Positions 26,019 through 37,932 of a stretch of 64,000 bases of DNA are shown piece after piece (position 1 is the stretch's first letter; the number at the start of each line of letters is the position of its first letter). The notes beneath the pieces are model-generated. The model did not search any database, was not told where the DNA came from, and saw only the letters and a program-made list of their open reading frames with translations. Source of the DNA: CAWELS01 sp964468205. Its GTDB lineage: Bacteria > Acidobacteriota > Terriglobia > Bryobacterales > Bryobacteraceae. Location of the stretch: NCBI GenBank assembly GCA_964468205.1, contig CAYXVG010000008.1:94834-158833 (forward strand), written 5' to 3'. The position numbers were made by a program, and so were the translations under genes.

Positions 26019-27575
26019 ATGCTTTCGCTACGAATCTTGCCGCTCATACTGTGTGGAATAGTGTCGGTCCTGCCCGCGGCAGCCGCAAAAAAGCCCAATA
26101 TTGTTGTCATCATGGCCGACGACCTCGGTTTCAGCGACATCGGCTGTTACGGCAGCGAGATTCCGACTCCGAATCTCGACGCACTCGCCGCCGGCGGGGT
26201 GCGGCTCACGCAGTTCTACAACACTTCCCGCTGCTGCCCGTCGAGAGCCAGCCTCCTCACCGGCCTCTATTCACACCAGGCCGGGATCGGCGCGATGAAC
26301 AACGTTGATGAGGGTCCCGGCTATCGGGGCCAGCTTCTCGCCGCGACTCCGACGCTCCCAGAAATGCTGCGGAAGGCGGGATACGGGACCGCCATGGTGG
26401 GCAAGTGGCACCTGACACTCTCGAAGACGATTGATGACGGCCCCAATGGAAGTTGGCCGTTCCAGCGCGGCTTCGATCGCTTTTACGGAACGATGGAAGG
26501 TGCGAAATCCTATTTCCGTCCGCAGTGGCTTTTTGAAGGCAAGCGTCCCATCACGGATTTCCCGGACGATTACTTCTACACCACGGCGATCGCGCGGCGG
26601 GCGGCGCAGTTCATCCGCGAACACCCCGGAGACAGGCCGCTCTTCCTCTATGTCGCGTTCTACGCCCCGCACTTCCCGCTGCAGGCGCCGGCGGAAGCCA
26701 TCGCCGGATTCCGAGGCAAATACATGGCTGGCTGGGACCGGCTTCGCCACTCCCGCCACGAACGTCAACTCACCAGCGGTGTAATACCGGAGCGCACGCC
26801 GCTCTCGCGCCGCACCGAGGGAGTTCCGCCGTGGGAAACCTTGACGCCGGCACAAAAAGACGGAATGGACCTTCGCATGGCGATCTACGCAGCCCAGGTT
26901 CACCTGCTCGACGAAGGAGTCGGACATGTTGTGGAAGGATTGCGCGAATCGGGCCGCCTCGATGACACGCTCCTACTCTTCCTGTCTGACAACGGGGCCA
27001 CCGACGTGGGCGGCCCATTCGGCGCCGGATCACCGGAGACGATCGGGACTCCCGAAGCGGAACTGGTCTCAACCTATGGCGCTGGTTGGGCGAACCTGTC
27101 GAATACCCCGTACCGGCTTTTTAAAGCGGACACGCATGAAGGCGGGGTAAGGGCGCCACTGATTCTCCACTGGCCGAACCGGCTGCGCGAGAAGAACTCC
27201 TTCCGGCACTCACCGGCGCACATTATCGACATCGTCCCCACGTGCCTCGCCGCGGCCGGAATCCAGCCGGACGATGTGAGAAGCCAGTCCGGCCCCGGAC
27301 TCGAGGGCCGCAGTCTGCTGGAACTAGCGGATGGGACCCCGGAACGCTCACCACGGCCGCTGTTCTTCGAGCACCTCGGCAGCCGCGCCGTAAGGTTCGG
27401 CCGCTGGAAACTCGTCAGCCGCAAGAATGGCGACGCTTGGGAACTCTACGACCTCGAATCCGACCGCACGGAAGAGAACAACCTCGCCACGGAACGCCCG
27501 GAAGTTGTCCAGCAGCTGAATAGGCGCTGGCGGGAGTGGGCAAAACGCTGTAGCGTGCGTGGTGGCGACAATTAA
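26019..27575 (+). CDS. Arylsulfatase-type S1 sulfatase, exported
   Basis: A 518-residue sulfatase with signal peptide MLSLRILPLILCGIVSVLPAAAA. KKPNIVVIMADDLGFSDIGCYG supplies the metal-binding aspartates; the formylglycine motif is C72-C-P-S-R76 followed by ASLLTGLYSHQAGIG, the form seen in bacterial arylsulfatases. VGKWHLT, LLFLSDNGAT and the C-terminal WELYDLESDRTEENNL complete the family pattern. The ATG at 26019 has GAGGTG close upstream; a longer frame from 25935 lacks a signal and is rejected. A promoter with TATAAT and a palindrome copy precedes it, placing it in the same proposed regulon as the FAD oxidoreductases. Substrate unknown. Confidence 0.92.
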   Translation: MLSLRILPLILCGIVSVLPAAAAKKPNIVVIMADDLGFSDIGCYGSEIPTPNLDALAAGGVRLTQFYNTSRCCPSRASLLTGLYSHQAGIGAMNNVDEGPGYRGQLLAATPTLPEMLRKAGYGTAMVGKWHLTLSKTIDDGPNGSWPFQRGFDRFYGTMEGAKSYFRPQWLFEGKRPITDFPDDYFYTTAIARRAAQFIREHPGDRPLFLYVAFYAPHFPLQAPAEAIAGFRGKYMAGWDRLRHSRHERQLTSGVIPERTPLSRRTEGVPPWETLTPAQKDGMDLRMAIYAAQVHLLDEGVGHVVEGLRESGRLDDTLLLFLSDNGATDVGGPFGAGSPETIGTPEAELVSTYGAGWANLSNTPYRLFKADTHEGGVRAPLILHWPNRLREKNSFRHSPAHIIDIVPTCLAAAGIQPDDVRSQSGPGLEGRSLLELADGTPERSPRPLFFEHLGSRAVRFGRWKLVSRKNGDAWELYDLESDRTEENNLATERPEVVQQLNRRWREWAKRCSVRGGDN

Positions 27576-27676
27576 CGGGGAGCCAACAACCACAGGCTCA
27601 GGGTAACGGTGTTATGTCCGTAGTTCGGCTTCGCGCCATCAGCGGCGCCCCCACATTTGGCGGAGAGCCGAAGGTC

Positions 27677-27740
27677 TGGCGGAGAGGGAGAGATTCGAAC
27701 CCTCGGTAGAGGTTAATGCCCTTTGACGATTTAGCAAACC
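27677..27740 (-). repeat. Partial tRNA-Ser copy (attachment-site duplicate)
   Basis: 64 bp matching the intact tRNA-Ser at 30389 from the CCA end through the T arm, variable arm and anticodon loop, with a few substitutions and one indel near the variable arm. Homology stops after the anticodon-stem sequence GCAAACC. This is the expected att core of a tyrosine-integrase element and cannot make a tRNA. Confidence 0.8.
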
Positions 27741-27852
27741 CTCGGCCCTGCCAGAACCATGTTTTATTTCAACGACTTACCAAAACATATGAATCGACTG
27801 TGGGGATTTTGTGGGGGGGCAGGGAGTTCTTTTCTCCCAGTTCGTTAGCTTC

Positions 27853-28251
27853 TCAATTGCCTCCTTCTTGTGCGCCGGCGTCGGGTGGACGTAGCGCATC
27901 GTCAAAGTGATCGAAGAGTAGCTTCTCTTCTTCGGGTGAGATGATCCGCATCATCCCGGGGCCTTCCTGCAACAGCTTCACACCCTGAAACGGGTTGCGT
28001 TCCAGGTCTCTCAACTGCACCCCGAAATTGAGCATGAACCGCAGCGCCGAGAGGTCACGGTTCACTCCGGCTGGCGAGCATTCCTGCAGCCGCTTGACCT
28101 TGAACTTCTCGATTGCAGCCACGTTGAGCGCATCGAGCCGGATCTTGCCGAAGAAACTCAGCAGCGGCTTCGCACTCACCTGGTACCGCTTGTGCGTGTT
28201 GCCGTTGGTGTGCTGCTACTGAGACCAGGACAGGTACTCCTCCTGAACGAC
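27853..28251 (-). pseudogene. Tyrosine-type integrase fragment with in-frame stop
   Basis: The readable protein, SAKPLLSFFGKIRLDALNVA onward, is the core-binding (SAM-like) domain of a phage-type integrase, ending in ISPEEEKLLFDHFDDAL; the catalytic domain with the R-H-R-Y residues is absent. The homology continues upstream of the apparent GTG as THKRYQ and, past a TAG at 28216-28218, as EEYLSWSQ, so the stop interrupts a once longer gene. A further in-frame stop lies at 28252-28254. It reads toward the att copy about 110 bp away. It cannot be active. Confidence 0.8.
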
Positions 28252-28468
28252 TCATTTCGGAAGACGGAAACCCTGCACCGATCGAGGTACGCTTTTAATG
28301 TCCTTCAGATCGTAGAGCACCCGGCGACGACTCTTCAAACGCGAGAGTCGGCCGGCAGGAAGTTGAACAGGCGATGGAGCGGGGCAAGCGCAATCTGCTC
28401 AGTGTGGAGGCGCAGGCTCCATTGTGCGCGCTTCATGTCCTCTGGCTTCATAATAAGAGAAGTAGCAT

Positions 28469-28753
28469 TTGCCGCTCAACATTGATGTCCCGGATGACGT
28501 CCGCACTGTTCTGGAAACGCGGTGAGTCGATTTGTCTGCCCATCTCAAGGAGAACCTCGCTGTCGAAGGCTACCAACAGGGTTTGCTGAGTCTCGCCCAA
28601 GTCCGCCGGTTGCTTGGCTTCCAAATACGTTGGAACGCCCAATTATTCCTTGGCAGGAGAGGGGTTGCGGTTTTCGATTTCGAGCCGTCGGACCTCGACC
28701 GCGAGGCCGCCCTTCAGCAAGTCGCTGCCTCTGAGCCGTCGGCGAGCGAATGA
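28469..28753 (+). pseudogene. UPF0175-family antitoxin, interrupted by a stop
   Basis: The C-terminal part, AHLKENLAVEGYQQGLLSLA and RRLLGF, matches the UPF0175 antitoxin family. In the same frame upstream lies PLNIDVPDDVRTVLETR, the family's usual N-terminal strand and helix, but TGA at 28523-28525 separates the two. Restoring one codon would give a protein of normal size, about 94 residues, from a TTG at 28469. The shorter part could only restart at a TTG at 28532. It overlaps the PIN fragment by ATGA, the normal pairing. Confidence 0.72.
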
Positions 28754-28893
28754 TCGTCGTCGCCGATACAACTCCCCTCCGCCATCTGAACGCAATTGGC
28801 GAGGCAGGCCTCCTGCAGAAATGGCTTGGCCGGCCGACCGCGTTATCGAGAGCTTTAAACGGTGGTTCGAGTTCAGTTCTCATTCGATGGTAG
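28750..28893 (+). pseudogene. PIN-domain (DUF3368-like) toxin, truncated
   Basis: The start MIVVADTTPLRHLNAIGEAG and LLQKWLG is the conserved N-terminus of the PIN toxins that follow UPF0175 antitoxins, with the first active-site Asp. The frame then leaves homology and stops after 47 residues, against about 150 in the family, so the later acidic residues are lost. It overlaps the antitoxin stop by 4 bp. A non-functional relic. Confidence 0.7.
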
Positions 28894-29055
28894 GGGACCT
28901 CTGCAACGATCCGTTAGTGAGCGAGCAGTTGTAGGGTGTGATGGCTTTGGAAAAGCCCAACTCACCTCACGATGGACTGCGCATCACCGCCCGCGAAGCC
29001 CTTTGACCTTGCCAACGCCGACCGCTAGGATGAAGGTAACTAGGAGAGTCTTCTT

Positions 29056-29301
29056 ATGGAAGCGATAACTCTGAAACCAGACCGCCAAGCGGAGCTGGAG
29101 CAATTCGCTCGCGAGCATGGGCAGAATCCGTCTGAAGCGCTCGATGAGGCAGTGGCTTCCTACCTGGAATGGCGGCGCCGCGACTATCAGGAAGCCATTG
29201 AAGGCATCCGGCGGGGCTACGAAGACGTCACTGCGGGCCGCACACGCACCAGTGGAGAGTTCTTCAGCGCGATGCGCCGGAAGCATGACATTTCGGGTTG
29301 A
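29056..29301 (+). CDS. ParD-like antitoxin
   Basis: An 81-residue protein, MEAITLKPDRQAELEQFARE then GQNPSEALDEAVASYLEWRR, matching the ribbon-helix-helix N-terminus and helical tail of short ParD/CopG-type antitoxins. Its gene overlaps the toxin gene downstream by 17 bp. AGGAGAG-like sequence (TAGGAGAGTC) lies about 10 bases before the ATG. It would neutralise the ParE-type toxin and repress the pair. This is the only apparently intact gene pair in the decayed element, which fits selective retention of a toxin-antitoxin system. Confidence 0.82.
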   Translation: MEAITLKPDRQAELEQFAREHGQNPSEALDEAVASYLEWRRRDYQEAIEGIRRGYEDVTAGRTRTSGEFFSAMRRKHDISG

Positions 29302-29608
29302 TGCAACCGACGAAGCCGATCGGAACGCAAGTGAGATCCTCGACTGGCTCCTGACTGAACAGGCTGGAGAAGCTGGCGTTCGCTGGTTTCTGGGGCTAGA
29401 GGCCTCCATAAACTCGCTGGCCGAGAATCCTCATCGCTGCTCGCTGGCGCCCGAGAATAGGGCGTTTCCTTTCGAGGTTCGGCAACTGCTGTATGGCCGC
29501 AAGCCGCATGTCTACCGCATCCTGTTCGCGATCCGCGATGATACCGTTTATATCCTTCACATCCGTCACGGTCGCCGCTTGCCGCTTCCTCACTTGAAGA
29601 AATCGTGA
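29285..29608 (+). CDS. RelE/ParE-family toxin
   Basis: A 107-residue protein of the RelE/ParE fold. It begins MTFRVDATDEADRNASEILDW, continues through the core FLGLEASINSLAENPHRCSLAPE and ends with the conserved strand pair YRILFAIRDDTVYILHIRHGRR, a typical ParE C-terminus. ParE toxins inhibit DNA gyrase whereas RelE toxins cut mRNA on the ribosome; the sequence alone does not decide. I use the ATG at 29285 inside the antitoxin gene because homology begins there. Length and motifs are normal, so it is probably functional with its antitoxin. Confidence 0.83.
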   Translation: MTFRVDATDEADRNASEILDWLLTEQAGEAGVRWFLGLEASINSLAENPHRCSLAPENRAFPFEVRQLLYGRKPHVYRILFAIRDDTVYILHIRHGRRLPLPHLKKS

Positions 29609-30045
29609 CCGCCCCTCCCGGAGACGGGCGCAGCCCCACGAAACACCGATCAGGATAGCGCGTCAGAAGCAAGAAGATGCTCTGGGGAAAGGCACTTGAC
29701 GATGCTGAGGGAGGCCCGCTTCCGTCGAGAGCGGCCGAAAGGGCCCGGGCGTCCCTGGAGCGAGCGACATCTGAACCATCGAGGATTGCCAGTCACGACG
29801 TGTCGAGGACGGTGCCAGACCTGGTCGAAGCGGGCACGCGCGCAGACATCGTCACCGACCTGTCCCTGCCCGCCAGGAGTGCCGGTGACATCGAAACCCG
29901 TACTCAGGAGCTACTCACGATCTTGCGGTAGCAGCACACCTGCGTGGGATCGGCTAACATCGGAGAGTCCGCTCGCCTCTCATGAACCTGCTCTCCTCGC
30001 TACTCGTTGCACTATAATACCCGGTTCAGTTCCAGGACATCTTCG
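29609..30045. other. Region without a recognisable gene
   Basis: 437 bp between the ParE gene and the transposase fragment. An 84-codon frame at 29677-29931 has no recognisable motif, no clear ribosome site and biased composition, so I do not call it. It probably consists of decayed mobile-element sequence. Confidence 0.5.
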
Positions 30046-30300
30046 CATCTGGAGATCCTCGCCCTGCGCCACCAACTTAACGTGCTGCGCCGGTCTGCGC
30101 CCAAGCGCCCCAAGATCCGTTTGGCGGACAAGTGCCTGTGGATCTGGCTCTCCCGAGTCTGGTCTGACTGGCATTCGGCGCTCGTCATCGTCAAGCCGGA
30201 GACGGTAATTGCCTGGCACCGGAAGAGCTTCCGCTTGTTCTGGACCTGGAAGATCCGGCAGGGCCGAGTTGGGAGGCCCGGCGTACCCATCGAAGTTCGC
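30046..30300 (+). pseudogene. Transposase (integrase-core family) N-terminal fragment
   Basis: The translation EILALRHQLNVLRRSAPKRP followed by WLSRVWSDWHSALVIVKPET and VIAWHRKSFRLFWTWK is the N-terminal helix-turn-helix part of a common IS transposase/integrase-core family found in Acidobacteriota and other soil bacteria. Homology ends at VPIEVR, before the DDE catalytic core, and the reading frame soon stops. No terminal inverted repeats were found. It lies 88 bp from the tRNA-Ser. Confidence 0.75.
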
Positions 30301-30388
30301 ACAAGCGTTTCAGGTTTCGCTTGCCGAACGCCTCTGTATCAATAGAGGGAGATGAATGAGATTGATGCTATAGCAGATGGAAACAAGC

Positions 30389-30482
<94 letters not shown>

Positions 30483-30575
30483 ACGGCGGTACAGGCAGGT
30501 CTTACATCAAGTTAGCACACAGCGCCCGCCGGCGGCAGCGGCAAATCCACTTGTGCGATTATCAATTTTGACCCT

Positions 30576-32201
30576 GTGAGCGGCTGGACCCTACTTCTTG
30601 ATATCGTCATTCTCCTCGGCGCTTCCGTCGCCGCCGGCATCATCTTCGGACGCCTGCGCCAAAACGCCATTGTTGGCTATCTGCTCGCTGGCGTACTGTT
30701 GGGACCGGCCGGATTCAGCGTCGTGCGAAGCGGCGAGGTTATGCAACTACTCGCCGAACTCGGCGTCGCGCTGCTTCTCTTCACCATCGGCTTGGAGTTC
30801 TCCTGGAATCGCCTCAGGCAGTTTGGAGCCCTCGCCCTCGGCGGAGGGTCGCTCCAGATCGGCCTCACGCTAGCCGCTTTCTCCGGACTCGCGCTTGTCT
30901 TCGCGACCCCGGCGGCGGAGGCAATCGTGATCGGAGCCGCCGCGGCCCTTAGCAGCACGGCCGTCGTCCTCCGCGTGCTCACCGACCGCGGCGAACTCGA
31001 CAGCCGCCACGGCCGGAACGCTCTCGCGATTCTGCTTCTCCAGGACGTGGCCGTGGTGCCGCTCGTCTTGCTGGTCGACGCACTGGCAAGCGGGATCGGG
31101 CTGAAAGCGGTGTTCGATTTCGGATACACCCTCGGCGAAGGCGGGCTGCTGGTCCTTGCCATGGTGCTGGTGGGCCGCTTTATCCTGCCGAGGCTTCTGC
31201 ATACAGCCTCGTCGTTCCGCAACCGGGACTTGCCGATCCTGCTCGCCATACTCGTCTTCCTGCTGGCGACTTGGGCGTCCCACGCCCTGGGGCTGTCACC
31301 CGCCCTCGGCGCATTCGTGGCCGGTATGTTGTTGGCGGAAACCCCCTTCGCCGAGCAGATCCGGGCCGACGTTACACCCCTTCGCGCAGCCTTCGTTACG
31401 CTCTTCTTCGCGTCGATCGGAATGCTGATGGAACGGCCGGGCATGGCCACCGCCATCAGCGCCGCCGTCCTGGCGGTGCTTCTCGTCGTCGGTAAAACTC
31501 TGCTCGCCTCACTGGTTATCAAGCTTTTCCGCCGTCCTGCCGCCGAAGCGCTGCGTACTGGTCTCTCGCTCGCTCAAATCGGGGAATTCTCGTTTGTGCT
31601 GGCCGGCCTCGCCTTCAAGAACGGCGTCATGACGAACGCCAACTTCCAGCTTCTGCTCACCTCGTCATTGATTACGCTGCTCGCCACCCCTTACCTCATC
31701 ACCCTCGCCGCCCGGCTGCCGGCCTTCGGCAAAGCCGCCAAGCCGAAAGGAACGAAAGACGACACAGCCGATAGCGAGGGCCGGACGCTGATCGTCGGGC
31801 TGGGTCCCGCCGGTCTGGCTGTAGCCGAGCACCTTCAGGAAGAGAGGCGGCCGTTCCTCATCCTGGAGCTGAACCCCAATACGGTCATCATGAACCGGTC
31901 CATCATGCCAATTGAACTCGGCGACGCCACCCAGCGGGAAATCCTCGAACACTACGGACTCTCGAACGCCGCCGCCGTCGTCGTGACAATCCCCGATTCC
32001 GGCGCCGCCCGGGCCATCATTCGCCAGTGCAAGCTGCTCGCGCCGGAGGTCCCGGTGATAACGCGCGCACGGCACCACTTGCACGCGCCGGGACTCGCCG
32101 CGGCCGGGGCCGACGCCGTGGTGGACGAGGAATCGATCGTCGGAGCGCAACTCGCCACCCGCCTCGACGTATGCCTGAAACAAAGGCAGCCGCAGTTTTA
32201 G
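30576..32201 (+). CDS. CPA2-family monovalent cation:proton antiporter with RCK/TrkA-N domain (KefB-like)
   Basis: A 541-residue membrane protein. Residues 1-385 form about twelve helices with CPA2 marks: GYLLAGVLLGPAGF, LFTIGLEFSW, an inner helix pair ending ALGAFVAGMLLAETPF, and LSLAQIGEFSFVLAGL. Residues 396-510 form a Rossmann RCK domain (TLIVGLGPAGLAVAEHL) that would bind a nucleotide and gate the pore. It probably exchanges K+ or Na+ for protons. The start is GTG at 30576 with no clear Shine-Dalgarno. It stands alone 57 bp before rfaE2; co-transcription is possible. Confidence 0.92.
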   Translation: MSGWTLLLDIVILLGASVAAGIIFGRLRQNAIVGYLLAGVLLGPAGFSVVRSGEVMQLLAELGVALLLFTIGLEFSWNRLRQFGALALGGGSLQIGLTLAAFSGLALVFATPAAEAIVIGAAAALSSTAVVLRVLTDRGELDSRHGRNALAILLLQDVAVVPLVLLVDALASGIGLKAVFDFGYTLGEGGLLVLAMVLVGRFILPRLLHTASSFRNRDLPILLAILVFLLATWASHALGLSPALGAFVAGMLLAETPFAEQIRADVTPLRAAFVTLFFASIGMLMERPGMATAISAAVLAVLLVVGKTLLASLVIKLFRRPAAEALRTGLSLAQIGEFSFVLAGLAFKNGVMTNANFQLLLTSSLITLLATPYLITLAARLPAFGKAAKPKGTKDDTADSEGRTLIVGLGPAGLAVAEHLQEERRPFLILELNPNTVIMNRSIMPIELGDATQREILEHYGLSNAAAVVVTIPDSGAARAIIRQCKLLAPEVPVITRARHHLHAPGLAAAGADAVVDEESIVGAQLATRLDVCLKQRQPQF

Positions 32202-32258
32202 CTGCGGGCAAAAGCCGCAGATGCCGCAAACCCAACGGCGCGCCATTACAATTGAAGT

Positions 32259-32726
32259 ATGGGCAGGATTGTGAGCCGGAAGGAGCTGGTGAAGCTTCGT
32301 GCAAAATGGAAAAAGGAAGCCAAGAAGGTTGTCTTCACCAATGGCTGCTATGATCTGCTGCATCCCGGCCACATTCGCCTCCTCGAACAGGCCCGCTCGC
32401 TGGGTGATGTGCTCATTCTGGCCCTGAATACTGACGCCAGCGTGGCCCGCCTCAAGGGTCCTTCGCGGCCGCTCATCCCTGGAAAGGATCGCGCCACCGT
32501 GGCCGCGGCGCTCCAAGCCGTCGACATTGTCACCTTCTTCGACGAGGACACGCCCACCGATCTCATAGCCGCCATCTTGCCGGACATCCTGGTGAAAGGA
32601 GCCGACTGGGCCCACTGGATCGCCGGCCGCGAAGAAGTGGAGGCCGCCGGCGGCAAAGTGATGGCCCTGCCGCTCGAACCCGGCTACTCCACCACGGGCA
32701 TTGTCGAGGAACTGCTGAGCCGGTAG
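32259..32726 (+). CDS. rfaE2: D-glycero-beta-D-manno-heptose 1-phosphate adenylyltransferase
   Basis: A 155-residue cytidylyltransferase-fold protein corresponding to the C-terminal half of HldE. The nucleotide-binding FTNGCYDLLHPGH carries the HxGH motif; DILVKGADWAHWIAGREEVE and GYSTTGIVEELL are the family's later blocks. It transfers AMP to heptose-1-phosphate to give ADP-heptose for the LPS inner core, in the cytoplasm. The separate small form (RfaE domain II) is normal in many Gram-negatives; the kinase half is not in the window. It ends 2 bp before mfd. Confidence 0.9.
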   Translation: MGRIVSRKELVKLRAKWKKEAKKVVFTNGCYDLLHPGHIRLLEQARSLGDVLILALNTDASVARLKGPSRPLIPGKDRATVAAALQAVDIVTFFDEDTPTDLIAAILPDILVKGADWAHWIAGREEVEAAGGKVMALPLEPGYSTTGIVEELLSR

Positions 32727-32728
32727 CC

Positions 32729-36223
<3,495 letters not shown>

Positions 36224-36246
36224 TTGACCCTCGGCACTCAGTAGAA

Positions 36247-36597
36247 CTACGCAACATTCATCGAGCTCTGGAGTGCTTCTTTGAAACGCTCCATATCTGC
36301 CAAGGAACCGATCGTGACTCTAACGTGATTAGGCATGCCGAGGGGTGGCGGCGGGAGGGCGATGTTGTGCTTTCTCATCTGTCTGACAAGATCAAGACCG
36401 TCGATTCTCGTATTGAACAGGACGAAGTTCGTTTCACTCGGGATATAGCCGATACCTTTCGAGTCGAAGAAAGCGAGAAGCTCGTTCCGCCGTCGCCGGT
36501 TATCTGCTTTTCGGGAGTCAACGAGGTTTGAAGAAGCCAAACTTGCCTGAGCGGCTGCAACCGCGGTGATAGGTACCGAATTGGTGGCTATCAGGAA
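36247..36597 (-). pseudogene. C-terminal fragment of a class I/II (HisC-like) aminotransferase
   Basis: The readable part, TNSVPITAVAAAQASL through YIPSETNFVLFNT to HVRVTIGSLADMERFKEAL, matches the last third of histidinol-phosphate-type aminotransferases. The PLP lysine and the N-terminal two thirds are missing, and the frame upstream (to 36672) is cysteine-rich and unrelated. No ribosome site or start supports expression. A relic by gene loss or rearrangement behind mfd. Confidence 0.75.
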
Positions 36598-37203
36598 CGA
36601 GCCTTCCTCGCAACTCTGATGATCATTGCAGCATGCAGTTCCGCGTTCAGTACAATTTGTCTCGCAGTTCATGTCTGCCCATCATCGAACATGCTTGAGA
36701 CCGGCTTGGTTAGGCACGACGTCGGGCAACTTCCCATTGGTGAGCAGTAGGCACAACTGATCGCTGCCCTGAAACTGCAATTCGGCGGAAGGCTTGAACC
36801 GGTGAGATCGAGCGCACTGACAGCCACAAGCAGTACTAGATTGAGAACAAACAATAAACGAGTTTCGATCCTCATTAGACGCCTCCACGTAAGAAACTAC
36901 ACTCCTTAGGATCTACCAGTCCGGCCCGGCCGGGAACTTGGAAACGTCCCCGGCGTAGTCCCCGGCATAGACGAACTCATCCGCGACACCCAAAAACACA
37001 GGCAGCATCGGCTGCGGCGGACACTTAGGATCTCTCCGGGTACCGGCCAGCGTTGGAAGGTCGCACTCGATCTGACCGTCAGAGCGGCCCTCTGGAAGAA
37101 ATCGCAGGATACGGGCTTTGCCAACCCGCCGGCTGACAGGCCGGGAATTCTCTATTGACGCCGAGCCGATTTTCCGTTATGTTCTCATCGGGAGGGTGAA
37201 GCC
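36598..37203. other. Region without a confident gene
   Basis: About 600 bp between the aminotransferase relic and the acetyltransferase gene. On the minus strand a frame is open from 37176 to 36913 and ends in a protein-like stretch (VFLGVADEFVYAGDYAGDVS), but it has no usable start codon before its last 31 codons and I do not recognise it. It may be the tail of another broken gene. Nothing else was found. Confidence 0.4.
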
Positions 37204-37764
37204 GTGAACGCGACAAGCACCGTAAAGCTGAAGGATGACACAGAAGCTCTGATTCGTCCCATGGTAAGCGACGACCTGGAACGTTCTCATACCTTTTTCT
37301 GCGCGCTTCCCCCCGAAGACAGGGCGTGCCTGCGCCGGGACGTGACGCAGCTCGATGTGATCCGCGAACGCATGCATGAGATGGAAGTCGGCAGCGTAAG
37401 AAGGCTGGTCGCGTTGGCTGGCGGCGAGATTATCGCCGACGGCGCCCTCGAGCTCTCCCGCTCGGGTTGGGAACAACATGTCGGCGAATTGAGGATCATC
37501 GTTGCGCGCCCCCATCAGCGCAAAGGCCTCGGACTGCTCATGGCAAGCGCTCTCTACGATCTGGCCGCCAGCGAAGATCTGGAAGAGCTCATCGTGAAGA
37601 TGATTGACACGCAGCTTACCGCCCGGAGCATCTTCAGCCGGCTCGGCTTCCGGGAGGAGGCCCTCCTGACAAACTTCGTCAAGGCCGGCGGTGTCCGGCG
37701 AAACCTGCTCCTCATGCGCTGCGAACTCGAGAACCTCTGGCGGGAGCCCCTGACCGAAAGCTAG
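37204..37764 (+). CDS. GNAT-family N-acetyltransferase
   Basis: A 186-residue acetyltransferase. The acetyl-CoA binding segment LRIIVARPHQRKGLGLLMAS (motif A, Q-x-x-G-x-G/A variant) lies at about residues 97-116 and the C-terminal IFSRLGFREEALL is a usual motif B end. The start is GTG at 37204 with GGGAGGGTGAA upstream. Substrate unknown; GNAT enzymes acetylate amines on proteins, antibiotics or metabolites. It stands alone, 170 bp before the sulfatase gene. Confidence 0.85.
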   Translation: MNATSTVKLKDDTEALIRPMVSDDLERSHTFFCALPPEDRACLRRDVTQLDVIRERMHEMEVGSVRRLVALAGGEIIADGALELSRSGWEQHVGELRIIVARPHQRKGLGLLMASALYDLAASEDLEELIVKMIDTQLTARSIFSRLGFREEALLTNFVKAGGVRRNLLLMRCELENLWREPLTES

Positions 37765-37932
37765 AAACCTGTCGCCGCCCGCGCTCGAAAACCAGCCCCA
37801 GTGGCCGCCGACCCTGTGTGTCTCGCAACCCCGGTTTTCCGAATTCCGGTATGATGGGTCGCGTCCGCCCTGGCGAAGGTCCTTCGCCGGAGCGCCGGTT
37901 GCTTCAATTGGGCGGCCCAAATAGGTGCCTCT

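Larger units (their letters stand above)
27677..30388. mobile_element. Decayed integrative element at tRNA-Ser(GCU)
   Basis: The 2.7-kb stretch is bounded on the right by an intact tRNA-Ser and on the left by a 64-bp direct copy of that tRNA's 3' half. It contains a tyrosine-integrase fragment next to the left copy, a broken UPF0175/PIN pair, a ParDE-type pair and a transposase fragment beside the tRNA. This is the pattern left when an island integrates at a tRNA 3' end and then loses most of its cargo. The integrase lies at the truncated-copy end rather than the tRNA end, which is less usual. All calls inside rest on sequence similarity recognised by eye. Confidence 0.75.

Noticed and set aside
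27677..27740. A second functional tRNA-Ser
   Set aside because: Only the 3' half is present; no D arm or 5' acceptor strand.
29677..29931. An 84-codon gene inside the decayed element
   Set aside because: No motif, no ribosome site, no coupling to neighbours.
32202..32220. Terminator after the CPA2 antiporter gene (CTGCGG/CCGCAG)
   Set aside because: Only a 6-bp stem and no T tract.
36913..37176. A minus-strand gene ending in VFLGVADEFVYAGDYAGDVS
   Set aside because: No start codon before the last 31 codons; at most the tail of a broken gene.
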